Positions 12,205 to 24,599 of a stretch of DNA of 64,000 nt are shown here, one piece after another. The translations under genes were made by a program, and so were the position numbers. The notes under the pieces were generated by a model. That model was not told the origin of the DNA and did not search any database. It saw nothing but the letters and a program-made list of their open reading frames with translations. Where the stretch lies: assembly GCA_026874595.1 (NCBI GenBank), contig CM049313.1, forward strand, positions 16,057,508 through 16,121,507. Direction: 5' to 3'. Position 1 is the stretch's first letter; each line of letters opens with the position of its first letter. This stretch comes from Sipunculus nudus. Lineage: Eukaryota; Annelida; Sipuncula; Golfingiida; Sipunculidae.

Positions 12205-13286
12205 AGAAACAAGAAACTGGATGAATGACCTATACCCAACATAATTGAATTTACGTGATCTATAGGCATAACTGAAGTGCAGACTAATGGGAGAGAACAA
12301 TTATCCACCAACTAATTTAATAATCTTTGAGAGTAATAACTGCTCATTTATGATTCATACACACCTATTCATGACATATGTTGACCCTTGAAATGGGACA
12401 GCAGCTGCATGATGTGTCTAGTTATAACCTGTCATTACAGCTGGGATGTGTGGAAACATAATTTTTATATCACAAGATGGGACATAATGTCAGGTCAAAA
12501 AATGCTTTTCTCTATCACCATCAATCTCCTAAGTATTTTCTAACCTTCAAAATTACTGCAGAGTTAATATTATTCAAACTTGATCAAAGGTTAAATAATA
12601 ATTTCCCAGGTATTTTCATGGGATATCAATATAAACTGTAACATTTATTCAAAACACATTTCAAACTTTAAGTGTATCACTGAATATGGCAGAAACTATT
12701 GACAAAGATTTTAAAAATAATGTAATGTTGCATCTAAGCATCATCTAAGGAGATAACATTAAGCAGATAAATATGGTATTAGCAATATTATGTACCTCTC
12801 TGTCAGTGTTATTATTGTTTGAAATAAAGGAATTCAGAATCAAATAGAAAGCAAATATTAACTGGTATTAAAACTGAACTGAAGACACTAGCAATTCACA
12901 AAGCTGCATGTGAAAGCAGAATTGATTTTCTCTTGGCATACAGTTTTTGCAAATCTATGAAAATATGGAAAAGTCTGAAAACATGGTCTAACCAGTCCTA
13001 CACATTAAATTTTGCAAAACTACTAAGAAAACAGAATTACCAGGACTGGACACAATTTTAGGAAAAAAATAGTCATGTAAGAAGTAGCCAGAACATTATC
13101 TGGAGTACCTATAAGAAGAGAAGGAAAGTGATACAGCAATAAAACCTTGTGGCAAACCCAAGCTTCATTCATTCAACTTCAGAAGAAATAACACCATAGA
13201 AATGCAAGAAAATTTACACAGTGAAATGCAGCTATATTTTCTGTTACAGTCATTGGCATAAATTAACAAAGAGACTTCATATGAAA
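12205..13286. other. Non-coding stretch, no feature recognised
   Basis: AT-rich sequence with no repeat or exon that I can support. Confidence 0.45.
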
Positions 13287-13480
13287 CTAGAATACGGGTA
13301 GTCGACAAGCGACTACTTGTATCCGCCTAAATCAGAGTGGAACGGGTGAAGTGTTGCATATCAGCATGGATGTCTGCAGCCAAATTGTGTATGTAGGTTG
13401 CGCTACCTACCAAAAAATCCAGAAAGCCGTCCAAGTTGTATACATATGCAAAATTTAAGGCAGATAAGTCAAACCACTAT

Positions 13481-14770
13481 ATTGTATATGAGTGATTTTT
13501 GCCCTTGGCAGACAAACAGATGGACGCTGTGCAAAAAAGGGTTGCAGGTGGCGCCACCAGTTTAGCGTATGATAAAGAGCTTTGTGAGAACTATACACAT
13601 GCAAAATTTTGGCCCAATTGGTCAAACGGTTCCCTAGATATGAGCTTGGATGTCTGCAGCGTAAACTTGATTGTAGGTGGCGCCACCTGTCATAAAATCA
13701 GAAAAGCTATCCAGGATGTATAAGCATGCAGAATTTCAGGTGAATTAGTCAAACCACTGCAGAGATATGAGTGATTTTAACCCAAGGCAGACGAACAGCT
13801 GGACACTGTGCAAACATGGTTGCAGGTGGCGCCACCATTTTTTGTGTATGTTATAAAGCTCTCCAAGGGCTACATTTGTGCAAAAAAATTTTCCTGATCA
13901 ATCAAACGGTTCCTGAGATATGAGCTTGGATGTCTGCAGCGTAAACATGAATGTAGGTGGCGCCACCTGTCATAAAATCAGAAAAGCTATCCAGGATGTA
14001 TACGCATGCCAAATTTCAGGTGAATTAGTCAAGTCACTGCAGAGATATGAGTGATTTTAACCCAAGGCAGACAAACAGATGGACACTGTACAAACATGGT
14101 TGCAGGTAGCGGCACCATTTTTGGTGTATGTTATAAAGCTCTCCAAGGGCTACATTTGTGCAAAAGAATTTTCCTGATCGGTCAAACGGTTCCCGAGATA
14201 TGAGCTTGGATGTCTGCAGCGTAAACGTGAATGTAGGTGGCGCCACCTGTCATAAAATCAGATAAGCTATCCAGGATGTATACGCATGCCAAATTTCAGG
14301 TGAATTAGTCAAGTCACTGCAGAGATATGAGTGATTTTAACCCAAGGCAGACGAACAGATGGACACTGTGCAAACATGGTTGCAGGTGGCGCCACCATTT
14401 TTGGTGTATGTTATAAAGCTCTCCAAGGGCTACATTTGTGCAAAAGAATTTTCCTGATCGGTCAAACGGTTCCCGAGATATGAGCTTGGATGTCTGCAGC
14501 GTCAACGTGAATGTAGGTGGCGCCACCTGTCATAAAATCAGAAAAGCTATCCAGGATGTTTGCGCATGCCGAATTTCAGGTGAATTAGTCAAGTCACTGC
14601 AGAGATATGAGTGATTTTAACCCAAGGCAGACGAACAGATGGACACTGTGGAAACATGGTTGCAGGTGGCGCCACCATTTTTGGTGTATGTTATAAAGCT
14701 CTCCGAGGGCTACATTTGTGCAAAAAAATTTTCCTGATCGGTCAAAAGGTTCCCGAGATATGTGGGTTTA
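13481..14770 (+). repeat. 280-bp higher-order array in A1
   Basis: The phrase AGATATGAGTGATTTTAACC recurs at 13761, 14041, 14321 and 14601, exactly 280 bp apart, with a more diverged unit at 13481. Each 280-bp unit holds two GGTGGCGCCACC palindromes 129 and 151 bp apart (for example 13547 and 13676; one degenerate at about 14105). The two halves align with each other through CATGC(A/C)AAATTT, GTCAA and GAGATATGAG, so the 280-bp unit is itself an old dimer of a monomer of about 140 bp. Confidence 0.9.
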
Positions 14771-14928
14771 TGTGTGGAAACAGACGCACAAACGGACGCA
14801 GAGCGCAGAGGAAAGGTCAGAGGTCAAAACAAAATCGGGGCGCAGCAGTTCACATGTGACCCGAACATAATCCCGGGTTTCGGAAAATTCCGCCCAGCGG
14901 TTACGGAGGAGTTCTCCGGACACCTACG

Positions 14929-14953
14929 CGGCGGCGGCGGCGGCGGCGGCGGC
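14929..14953 (+). repeat. (CGG)n microsatellite
   Basis: About eight GGC/CGG triplets in the 3' tail of A1. The other A copies have only short GCGGCAGCGGCGG-type versions at the same place, so this is a copy-specific expansion. Confidence 0.9.
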
Positions 14954-14970
14954 AACCAGCTGAAAACATA

Positions 14971-15000
14971 GTATCCGCGAAACTCTGTTTTGGCGGATAC
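14971..15000 (+). repeat. A1 3'-terminal hairpin
   Basis: GTATCCGCGAAAC pairs with GTTTTGGCGGATAC around TCT, with one bulge. The same hairpin closes A2 (37961-37990), A3 (41451-41480), A4 (51529-51558) and, with a GGCGGATAC to GGCAGATA change, A5 (55703-55731). Its right arm is also the inverse of the 5' subterminal repeat. Confidence 0.85.
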
Positions 15001-18000
15001 AAATATAGCTGCAAAACAAAAAAAAAACATATTTCCAGAAAGTTCAAGATGAAAAACAAAAGACAGATATTGAAAAATATGTATCCTATTGTATAACTTT
15101 ATTTTATGAGTGACATCCTGTACAGTGTTGACTGAACCATGTCTGCTTTATGTTAAGGATTAATTTCCGACAATCTGTACTTGAAGGAATGTTAATTTTA
15201 TATATGGTTTCATCTAAACATGGACAAAGATAACCTCTATTGATAGATATTTCACATTTTCCTTCTGGCCAACATGAACTGACTTTTATATAATCAAACT
15301 TTTTTGCAGTTCCAAATTTTTTTTTCATATTTAACATGCTGTCCAAACCACCCAGACACTGAAATCAATATTTGGATGTCAGCTCTGCTGATGTTTACTG
15401 GAACTCTACCCAGTATTACAATTTGTTAATCTTATTGCTGGTGTTGTGTTTCTATTTATGCTACCTGAATGACACATTTGGGTTACAGACCGATAAAGCT
15501 AATATTACTGGTCTGCAAATAGCAAGTGAATATAACAGGAACTGACAATATGTAAAATGATCATGACCAAGCTCTTACACTAATATTGCAGGACGATTCT
15601 TATTCTGCCAGAGTCACACATACTTATATGAAAAGAAGACAAGTAATAGACTACAGATTTTTTTTTAATAAGATCCAAAATATTCAAAATTTTATGAACA
15701 TTAAACAGTATATACATATTAGATTATTATCTATTTTGTCACTTTTGTGTAAAAGACAGAAGAATATACATAAACATAATCTAGAAGCTTGAGTTATTGC
15801 ACTTGCATCAGTATTGATGGTAAATCTCCAAGGTCCCTTTACTCCATTAATCCAAACAAGTATAAATTCTGATTAACAAATGGCTGGCAAAAATATTTCT
15901 TACCTTTTCAGAAAAAAACAGGTTTTTGCATACGACAGAATTGGTTCACTTTTGTCATATTGTTTGGTTGATAATATTTTCCTTCCACTGCTGAACCATA
16001 AAAATTGTATAAACAAGTAAATTGATGGGTGTTATTGGTGGTTATCCCAACTGTACAGTATGTACCAATCAATTACATGTTTTTACGTAAATGTTGTCCT
16101 GGACAAATGGTTGGAAGGACATACAGATGCCTTGTTGATTACTATGTTTTCAACATCTTGCCAGGCAAGATAAACTTGCTTGTTACTGGAAATCAGTTGC
16201 TCTACCCTTAGTGAACATTTTTCCATTAATGTAGCAGGTATTGACTTGATTGATCTTGGCATATTAGTGGTTAGGCACAAGTTGAAGTGGATGGTCCTTT
16301 TTTCATCAGGAATTACTTTTTTTGGTGTTTGGAAGCAAGCACCTGTCTGAAGCCCTTGTGTAAAAGCTTGATGTTTTTTATTACTGTGGGCATGGTACAC
16401 ACTTTAATATCATCTTGGCTGTTCTGAGGAGAATGAATGCAGAAAAATGGCTTTATTTATATCGGTCGTGACCAGACAAATGCATAAAGCTTACCCTGTA
16501 AAACTATCTAGTCACATGGAACAGCTAAGATCTGCCTATAAACTTGCTTTATTGCCCAAATCTGCAATACCAAATCTGACTTTTCTCTGCCACTTGAGAG
16601 TTCACACTTGGGTCTGTATTTGTCAGTCTGATTTATTGTGACAGGAACATGGTCCAGGAATGCACCAGACTGGAGAAAGAGTGTGATTAGAAACCAAAAC
16701 TAAAAATACATACCTCCCTTCATTTCCTGTCTGTCTGCATGTATTAAAATTGATTATAGTTTATGTATGAAATAGTGAATGGCAGTTAACGTATCAAATA
16801 GTGAATGGCAAACTTAGATGGACCATTATATTCTAATAATATGCATATAATAATTTTGAATATACACTATTTAATATGTACTGGTTCTAACTTTGTATCA
16901 TATTTGTTTAGTTACATGCTAAATGAAAGGCACAACTGATACAAAATTAAGGAACACTTTTTTGTTCAGCTTAAGAATATCTTACTTTTCCATTGCTTAC
17001 TCATGTGATAAAAGCATGGTACATTTAATGTCATCCACATCAATACATATAGATTAGTAACCTCTGAAACTGGGAAAATCAGACATCAGGAAAAGGAGTG
17101 TCTTTACAAACCTAGACCTATAGGTTTCCAAAGGAGGTTACAGATTTTGTAGAGGGCCTACCAAGGCTGAGAAAATCAGTCGGGGTCTCCTTGTTTATCG
17201 GTTTTGTTCTTAATTGCTTGGAAAGAGACAGTTACTGTCACTGGCACCAAGTGCAAAATTATGGTACTATATTAGGCATTAATAATAATATCAAGGTAGA
17301 ATTCATTTCACCAAGAGGTAATCCACCAGCTTGGTTTGCTCATAGGTAATGCACTCTTTTGTTGTTAGTTGTTCCTTCTTTGTGTGCTAGTATGAATGTA
17401 TGATGTTTTAAGAGGAGCTGGCCTTTGTTAAATACATACCACACAACAACAGGAGTGAGCTTCACTCTGCAGTGAGGGAGTTAAGATAAATAGGCCACTT
17501 TAATTCTTTCTCCATCCAGCCTTGAATATTGCTGATATTGTCTTCGCTGTTTATCTGGTAGGTCTTAAGTGTGTTTTGCAATCCTTTTGTTTTGGCGTCT
17601 GGCTCCAGAGGTGATAGACTGCGACAAGGTTAGTCCATGAAATCCCCAGAGAAAATAAGAACTTGGTGTAAGAAATGGCACAATGATTCTAACTTGTGAA
17701 TGACTGTTAATTTAAAACACTGAGTATATAAGGTCAGTCTGGCCTGCTTAGGCAGTTACATTACAGCCAAGTACAGATATTTGCAAAATATTTTGAAACC
17801 ATGCATAGAATTTGCTTTTTACTATCAGGATGGACACAAAATGTAAGCATACTATAATCATACCAATACAGTTTTTAGCAGGGGTCAAAGTTAAAAATAT
17901 GGTGTGAATTTATAATAAACAATTAAATGTTATATTATTCAATAGGGCCTAATTTTTGTCAAAATTTTTCTAAGTGAAGTGAAATAAGTGAACCAAACTG

Positions 18001-19145
18001 TAACAATAGTAGAGAGTGTGATTTGAATATATAAACTGCATTTTTCATCTTGAAACTAAAGGCATGAAATTGATCGAATTATAGTATATATGTACCAGGA
18101 AGACCCTTGAGCCTGCTATGTCCTTTGAACATGAGCAAGAGCACTATCATTTGGTACACAAGTAGTATTCCAACACTGATAAATAAAGTAACAAAGGACG
18201 CTCAGGGCTCGGTCTAATATTCTGATGATTCATACAGTCACATGGTACTGAGAGATAGAGTAAAAGGAAATGGTGTCTGATGTTCTGGCTTTGAATTTGT
18301 TTGTGTTTGAATCTGCTCCTTTGAAATCCTTTTACAAATTCATTGAGGATAGCTACCTTAAAATCTTCTGGACGTACCCATGCTCTGGTTCCTTTAATCT
18401 TTTCACATTGCAGTCTTTGTCCTTACATTTCTGATGGTTACTGAGAGTGCCAACTCTTGTATAAATTAAGGTATAAAAGAATATCCTTTCAGAGGTATTT
18501 TTCCATAAATATGTGTTGCTTTAATATGTCCAAGAAAATTCAATATCTCTGTATTGGTTTAAGTCTTAAAGGAGTGAATTATGACATGCAGTCCTTGAAG
18601 TTATTTTTACATTTCATGGAAAAATTCTTTATTTCACAAAATCTCATCAATAACTGAGGGCTTTCATTTGTGGATAAAACGTTCATGTAATGTTAGTCCT
18701 TGGCATAGTGAAACAATATAAACAATGAACCTGACAAAACAGTTGACAGGACAGAGCTAAATATCTAGTGTGCTGAAAACATTAGGAATTCTTAGTCTCT
18801 TGACCAGTCCGGGGGAAACATTTTGATCCCTAAACTCTTGGTTATCTCATTTATACACTCGTAGAGTTTAAAAGGATGTAACTTTTTTTCTCTTAGCCTT
18901 AAGTATCAATCTCTTCATATACAGAAAGACATTTAAGATTTATGAAGGGGGGTTGGAAAGGATGTAGTAAAGGATGGGTTCAGGCAGGTAATCATTTCAT
19001 GTGTGATCATTAAAGACAAGGGACAACTCTCTATCCCAAGGATAAAATAACACATAATTAGGGAGATTAATCATCTTAATCTTTACTATGACCAATCAAG
19101 GCATTTCTGTAGGGCTGTAAAGATTACACTGGGTTTGAACATTAA
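15001..19145. other. Long non-coding stretch, no feature recognised
   Basis: Four kilobases with no repeat family shared with the rest of the window. A short direct repeat, AATAGTGAATGGCA, occurs at about 16770 and 16798. Open frames on both strands at 16029-16400 reach up to 105 codons but show no motif, no splice context and no signal sequence. This could be intron or intergenic DNA. Confidence 0.45.
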
Positions 19146-21700
19146 ACAAGGGACCCATGGGTCACGGCGCTCAGCTGTTATATATGATAAAAAATATGAT
19201 TTGGGAAAGAGGCACATGCTTGTTTTGTGTGGTAATAAATATAAGCTTTATTATGAGTTGTTGGTGTTTAGCTTATGTATGATTTTGATAGTATCTTTGG
19301 AGACAGGGAAGAGGATTGATTTCATTTATTTCATTAACAAATGGAGTGCTATTGTCACACAGATTTTGACTTGGCCATATACTTATAAGCAGCACATATA
19401 ATAAAAGAGTTTAACTATTTATTAAAATTTAATAACAAATATTGTGCCAATACAATTCTTATTAAAAAAATAATAAGAAAATCATGAATTTTTAATACAA
19501 AATATAACTGAAATGATTATTGAAATAATATTATAGAATATATTCATGAATGCATTCATGAATACATTTTGAATACTTTCATTTTTACCTGAATTCCCAT
19601 TCTTATGCAATTAAATTTTTTAATGCAGTACATATTCATATTCGTATTCAAATACATTTGCAAAGCATTTGCACCATGTCTAGTATTTATTCAGTTTTAG
19701 CCAAACAATGATGTTGAGAATCCAGAATATACAAAATTCACAAATTTAAATAATGATCATAAGTACCTGGTTTTATGGCTTTTATTTATGTTAAAAAAAA
19801 ATAAATGTAATATATTCTCTTTGGACTACTTTCACATCAATCTACACACTAGACACAGTAGGAATCTAGATTAATATTATCAACTGCATCTTTGTCTATC
19901 ATTAATTTCCTTCATATGATCCCTAATGATTAGTAATGAATAATATGATTTATTTTTTTATCATTAACATTTCCCTGAAAAATACCATAGGTGACTGCAT
20001 GGTGTTATTTGGAATAACACTGACATTGACATTCTATCCATCCATACATGATTCTTACATCATCAGTAACTGCAAGTTAATTTTCTGTTACTCATCAACT
20101 AACAAATTCCTTTTCTATAAATTTTTCTTTAATTTGTTATAAAAAAAACAATACAAAATTATTAATTTATTGTTTTTTGTTATGTTGTTTTTCAAAACAA
20201 CTACTAGATGAGTTGGGTTGGACACCTGGATCAACTGTGGCTGGGCATTAGCTGCCTGGCTGCCCCTCTCTGATGAAAGGTCAACAAGGACAACATACAG
20301 GTGACTCAAGAGGGGCTGGATTAAGCCTGGGTCTGACATGGTCTCATAAAAACATTAATAAAAGCTACAATATTTGGCCAATTTCTTTCAGCTTTCTAAA
20401 CTACAAAGATGAAATCCTTATGTGTGCATAATATAAACATTATATCAACAGTGCTCTCAGGAAACAAACGTGCCATGGTCAAAGTTGGGCAAAATTTAAG
20501 GTACTAATTTTATATTTATACTAATAACTTATAAAATTTGAAAAAGTCAGAACTAATTTTTGGTATTCAATTGAATCTTGATTAAATAATGTTACATCCC
20601 TGACAAAAAATCTCTAGCTTCAACAATCCTCTTGTTAAGGGAGAAATACATTTCTTGATTTTTTAAAAAGTGCATTATGTTTGGGCCCATAACTTAAAAC
20701 AATTATGCAATACTGACATCATTTCTGGCATGTGCATAGGGAATGTATAGAAAAATATGTATATTATATATGATTAAAGTCAGATCAGTGGTTTTGATAT
20801 TAGGCAGTCTTACAGTGGAACAATGGGTTTTTCATGGAAAAATGAAGTTTTTCATTAATATTTCAAAGAAATTAAATCCTAGTGATCAAATTCTTGGCAT
20901 GGTAGGGGATTCTGGAGACATCTAACTGTATGCTAAATTTAAGGAACTTAGAGCTGAAGCTGGGGAGCTGAGCTTTAGCAAACTGCATAACACTAGCTTG
21001 ATGTAAACTTGATGTGACATGGTGCTTGTAAACTTGAATAAAATCTACAGTTTTTGATCAACTGGTTTCAAATTTTTGGTGTTAACAGACAAAATGCTAA
21101 AAAAAACATGATGTGAAAATTAAATCCACAGTACTTACAGGAAAAAAACGTGCCATGGTCAAACTTGGGCAAAATTTAAGGTACCAATTTTATATTTTTG
21201 CCAATATTTAAAAAAATTTAACAGATTTTGATCTAATTTTTGGTATACAATTAAATTTTGATCAATTAAAGTTGTATTACTGAAAAAAAGTCCCTACCTT
21301 TAACACTTTTGGTCTTAAGTGACTTAATTTCTGGCATGTACATAGGAACTATATAGAGGAATATTTATGGTAAATATGAAGAAAACCAGATGAGTGGTTT
21401 TGACATGAGGCAGTCCTGAAGTGTGAAATAGATTTCTAATAAAAAATTGAGGTTTTTCCTTAATATCTCAAAGGAACGAAGTTCTATTGACCCAATTTTC
21501 GGCATGGTAGGAGATTTTGGGGACATCTAACTGTATGGCGATTTTCAGATTCGTAGGTCCAATGGTGTCGAAACGTGCCAGTCTTACGGACGGACATCCG
21601 GAAAGACAGACAGATGGACAGGTAGACAGACAGATGGACGGACGACGGACAATGGACCACGAATATAGCTCAGATGACTTATAGTCAGCTGAGCTAAAAA
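19146..21700 (+). mobile_element. B2: pearl/HINE-like element, subfamily B-I
   Basis: 5' end ACAAGGGACCCATGGGTCAC contains the perfect palindrome GACCCATGGGTC, followed by CGGCGCTCAGCTG. Core anchors ACGTGCCATGGTCA lie at 20468 and 21148 (680 bp apart). The 3' microsatellite is degenerate (GGACAGGTAGACAGACAGAT) and the hairpin is at 21666-21696. It is collinear with B1 and B3 over its whole length, with small indels, including the loss of part of the second core near 21320. Non-coding and full length. Confidence 0.8.
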
Positions 21701-21701
21701 T

Positions 21702-21983
21702 GTCTAGCAGACACTATATATAAATTTTCTTGATTGGCAATATAAAATGCCTGCTTTTAATTAGTACCAGCTTGTTTCTCTGGGGTTCTTGATAACTGCT
21801 ACCATGCTTGTTTTTATCAAGAACTGGTCAACTGAGTTTTCTGTACCATTCCTCTGAATTTGAGTGTACTAATCATGTACTGATGCACCAATGTATCATT
21901 TATCTCAATGTTCTAAATTACTTTGTCAAGTAGGAATATATCAACCTGAGGGTCTCATAATTGATAATTCTATAAATATATAT
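21702..21983. other. Short unique spacer
   Basis: Spacer between B2 and C2. Nothing recognised. Confidence 0.4.
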
Positions 21984-22277
21984 GGCAAAAAAAAAGGTAT
22001 GGTTCTCAGGCACTTTTTTTAAAAAAAATAGTGTGGGCAGGCAATTTTTATTTTACCTTTTCTTTGTATGTTTCAATTAAACTGTCATATGATAAAAAAA
22101 AACCTGATAATAACAAAATTTTTTTTGCTAAACAGGTAAAACAATAGATAACAAAGAAAATATTATTAAAATTGTATTATTAAATTTTTGAAAGATCAAA
22201 ATCAAATTAATAATATTTGATGCAAGGGATTAATATTGAAGCTCGAGGTGCCTAAGAACCATACCTTATTTTAGGCC
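21984..22277 (+). mobile_element. C2: Harbinger-like MITE
   Basis: Left end GGCAAAAAAAAAGGTATGGT then TCTCAGGCAC. The right end is the inverse, GTGCCTAAGAACCATACC then TTATTTTAGGCC. The interior (ACAAAATTTTTTTTGCTAAA) matches C3 in the same orientation and C1 inverted. Length is about 294 bp with no coding capacity. Flanking trinucleotides are TAT and TAG, so the 3-bp target duplication seen around C1 and C3 has decayed here. Confidence 0.7.
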
Positions 22278-22281
22278 TAGG

Positions 22282-23526
22282 ATAAATTTAATACTTGTAC
22301 CATGGTTCAGTTGCTCATATATATATATTTAGCTTTATGGTAGAGCTTTAAAAGATATCTTAATTAACAATTCATGGGTGCATGGCTCAAACCTGATGAA
22401 ATCTTATTGGAGTCTATTCCAGTGTTGTGGGGACATCTATAAACTGCTGATTTACCATGGCCCTGTGGTTCGCTTATCTGAAAGAATAATAATAATACAT
22501 ATGAAGACACCTAAAAAAACTACCATAAAATCCAAAATAAACCTTTGCTACCACCAGCCCATGTAATATATTAGGCATTTAATGCTAGGCCCCATACAAC
22601 AATAAGATATACAGTTCTAGTGACTCAACAGTAAGTTGATTATGACAGTATTTATCATTCTCTAGGGGCGATGTTCCTGTTATTTCCACAAATGATAATA
22701 TAATAATGACTTAGGGAAACACATATAAAATATGTTTTCACTGGAAATACAAAACAGAAATAGGTCATCGTGACTAAAAATAGAGTTCCTGAAGTTTCTA
22801 ACTGGCGAATACATCCTCTCAATAAAATGTTCTTCCAGTAAAAAGGTAAAATATCATATAAAATTTTATAAAATGTTTTCCCATTTTATAACAGATCTAA
22901 CATCAATATCTGAGACCCAGCTATAACCATGTTGTTTTCTCCAATATATCTGATGGAATAATAAATATGTAAGGGAATGATGATGAGTAGATTTTGAGAA
23001 CTATGCCTTAACATTGGTGAAAAATAGCCATCATTTGTTATTTTTTACTGTATCAAAAGTAATCCTTTAAAATCATTATTACTAAACACAAATGCTGTTT
23101 AATTTAATTCCTGTGACATGCATGGGTTCAAATCTGATAATGCTAGACTTGGGTTTTTGTCGAATATTTCACCCATGAAGTCTTACTGCAAGTGGGGCTC
23201 ACACAACAATGGGGCTCAACATAAATGGTTAACTGCTTGCCCTGGAAAAGTGAAAGCTCAAGAAAATGGTGGTATTGCAGACAAAAGTTGGCTCCTAGAT
23301 GCCTGAAATGGCATTACCTTTACCCAAAAGCCTGAATCTTAACAAAATTTCAGTTAGCCATTTTCTTTCTTAGAGAATTGAACTCGTATTGACAGTGCTT
23401 CTTTTGTCTTAAATTATGTGCATGTTTACCTGTACAGATATTAAAAAGAGACATATCATTAGCAAACAAGGGCAGAGAGGCACAAACAGAACCCTGCCAT
23501 ATGTTTAACTAAGAAAGTGTTGCATC
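22282..23526. other. AT-rich non-coding stretch
   Basis: No repeat family recognised. A GGTTCAAATCTG box near 23127 resembles a tRNA B box, but no A box or tRNA fold goes with it. Confidence 0.4.
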
Positions 23527-23534
23527 AGTGATCC

Positions 23535-24429
23535 TAGTGGTGGGAGTCGGTTCCTTTTTCATAATCGATCATCGGTTTGAGCAAACCGACTGATGATCGA
23601 TTATTAATCGGTAAAAAATGTATGCAATTATCAAAGAAATATGCAATTACCTGTGAAACTGTACCAGCGTTTCCCCGGCAGGTATTCTCCTCTCGTGCAC
23701 GAGTCTAACGATCCTTCCAGGTATAAAGACACAATCAGACTAATTTTAAGGATCACATTTAACGATCGGCAACGACGGGTAATATCTTTCATAATGGAAT
23801 TTAAGAGCATCTATGAATGTTAGGCCTATAAAGGGGCTGTTTTTCTAGCACATAAAGGCATATTTTACGGGCCCAGGTGCGCTTTGGGCAGATCATACCC
23901 AAAAAAAAAATTTCAGACTAGTCCAAAAGAAATTCCAGCTAAAATCCAAATACGTGACCGGCCGGGTTAGCCCCAACAAAGAAATTTTAAGGACGGCCTA
24001 AACAGCGGCACCTGGCATCGGTTGAATAGAGTCTTTCTAAGAGAATCTCGCAAAATTTGCATAGACCTGGAGAATTTATGGAGTATTTTAACGCCTTCCC
24101 TCCCATATTTTGCAATGTACATTACGTTAGAAAAACACCCCGCTAATTCTGCAGCTCCCTGCGATTTCACAGATAATAAGTTGAATAAGTCCTCCGTTCA
24201 CGCATCTATAGGCCTACCGTGTCATACTCAAATACATATGGAAGTAATTTGGGAACACAGACTGTGGTAAAAATTGGAAGAATCATTTTTGCCTAAAACA
24301 TAAGGGCATTCTGGAAAGAAAACAATCATTATTATGATGTAATCGATAGTTGCCTTTGGTAATCGAGCGCTTGAAAGTGGCAGCAAACCGACTGACTTTC
24401 GATAAAACTCGATGATTGGCCCACCACTA
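23535..24429. mobile_element. G: hAT-like non-autonomous element with 8-bp target duplication
   Basis: Perfect 10-bp terminal inverted repeats, TAGTGGTGGG (23535-23544) and CCCACCACTA (24420-24429), are flanked by AGTGATCC (23527-23534) and AGTGATAC (24430-24437). This 8-bp target duplication has one mismatch. Eight-bp duplications and short TIRs are the signature of hAT transposons. Both subterminal regions contain AGCAAACCGACTGA. The 895-bp interior is less AT-rich than its surroundings, and its open frames of about 70-80 codons show no hAT domain, so it is probably a deletion derivative or MITE. No second copy is in the window. Confidence 0.75.
23561..23604. repeat. Subterminal hairpin in element G
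   Basis: ATAATCGATCATC (23561-23573) pairs perfectly with GATGATCGATTAT (23592-23604). Inside it GGTTT pairs with AAACC. It contains ATCGAT and GATC palindromes. In hAT elements, subterminal repeats bind transposase; that role here is inference. Confidence 0.8.
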
Positions 24430-24599
24430 AGTGATACCAAGATTTTCTAAAACCTTGGCAAGAACCCCTTTTTAAAATAAAAAAACCTTGCAAACACAAA
24501 CTGGATTTATAAAAAAGAGAATGCATGATTAGCTTGACAGTTATGCAGATGACCCTGTTTTAACTAGGTGTAATGGGGATGTAATCTGAAAAAAGGACA

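Larger units (their letters stand above)
13287..15000 (+). mobile_element. A1: pearl/HINE-like non-autonomous element with expanded 280-bp array
   Basis: 5' end CTAGAATACGGGTAGTCG; a mini-hairpin GTAGTCG/CGACTAC (13298-13316); and a subterminal repeat GTATCCGCCTAAATCAGAGT (13319-13338). Its inverse, AACTCTGTTTTGGCGGATAC, forms the 3' end. The core is a run of 280-bp dimers carrying GGTGGCGCCACC. A conserved 3' tail (from about 14770, GAGGAAAGGTCAGAGGTCAA and a CCCGGG segment) leads to a terminal hairpin. There is no transposase. Flanks are A-rich on both sides (GAAA before, AAATA after), consistent with insertion between two A (or T) residues. It is the longest of five copies because of extra core units, and it lacks about 40 bp of the 5' block seen in A3 and A5. 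Confidence 0.8.

Noticed and set aside
14611-14971. Plus-strand frames in A elements (peptides with RRTNGRRAQRKGQRSKQN), also at 41254-41451 and 55344-55695
   Set aside because: They are the conserved 3' tail of family A read in one frame. Frames break differently in each copy and overlap others in shifted frames.
16083-16400. 105-codon minus-strand frame
   Set aside because: No motif, no splice or promoter context and no repeat in the window to compare with. Length is within chance for such a long AT-rich stretch.
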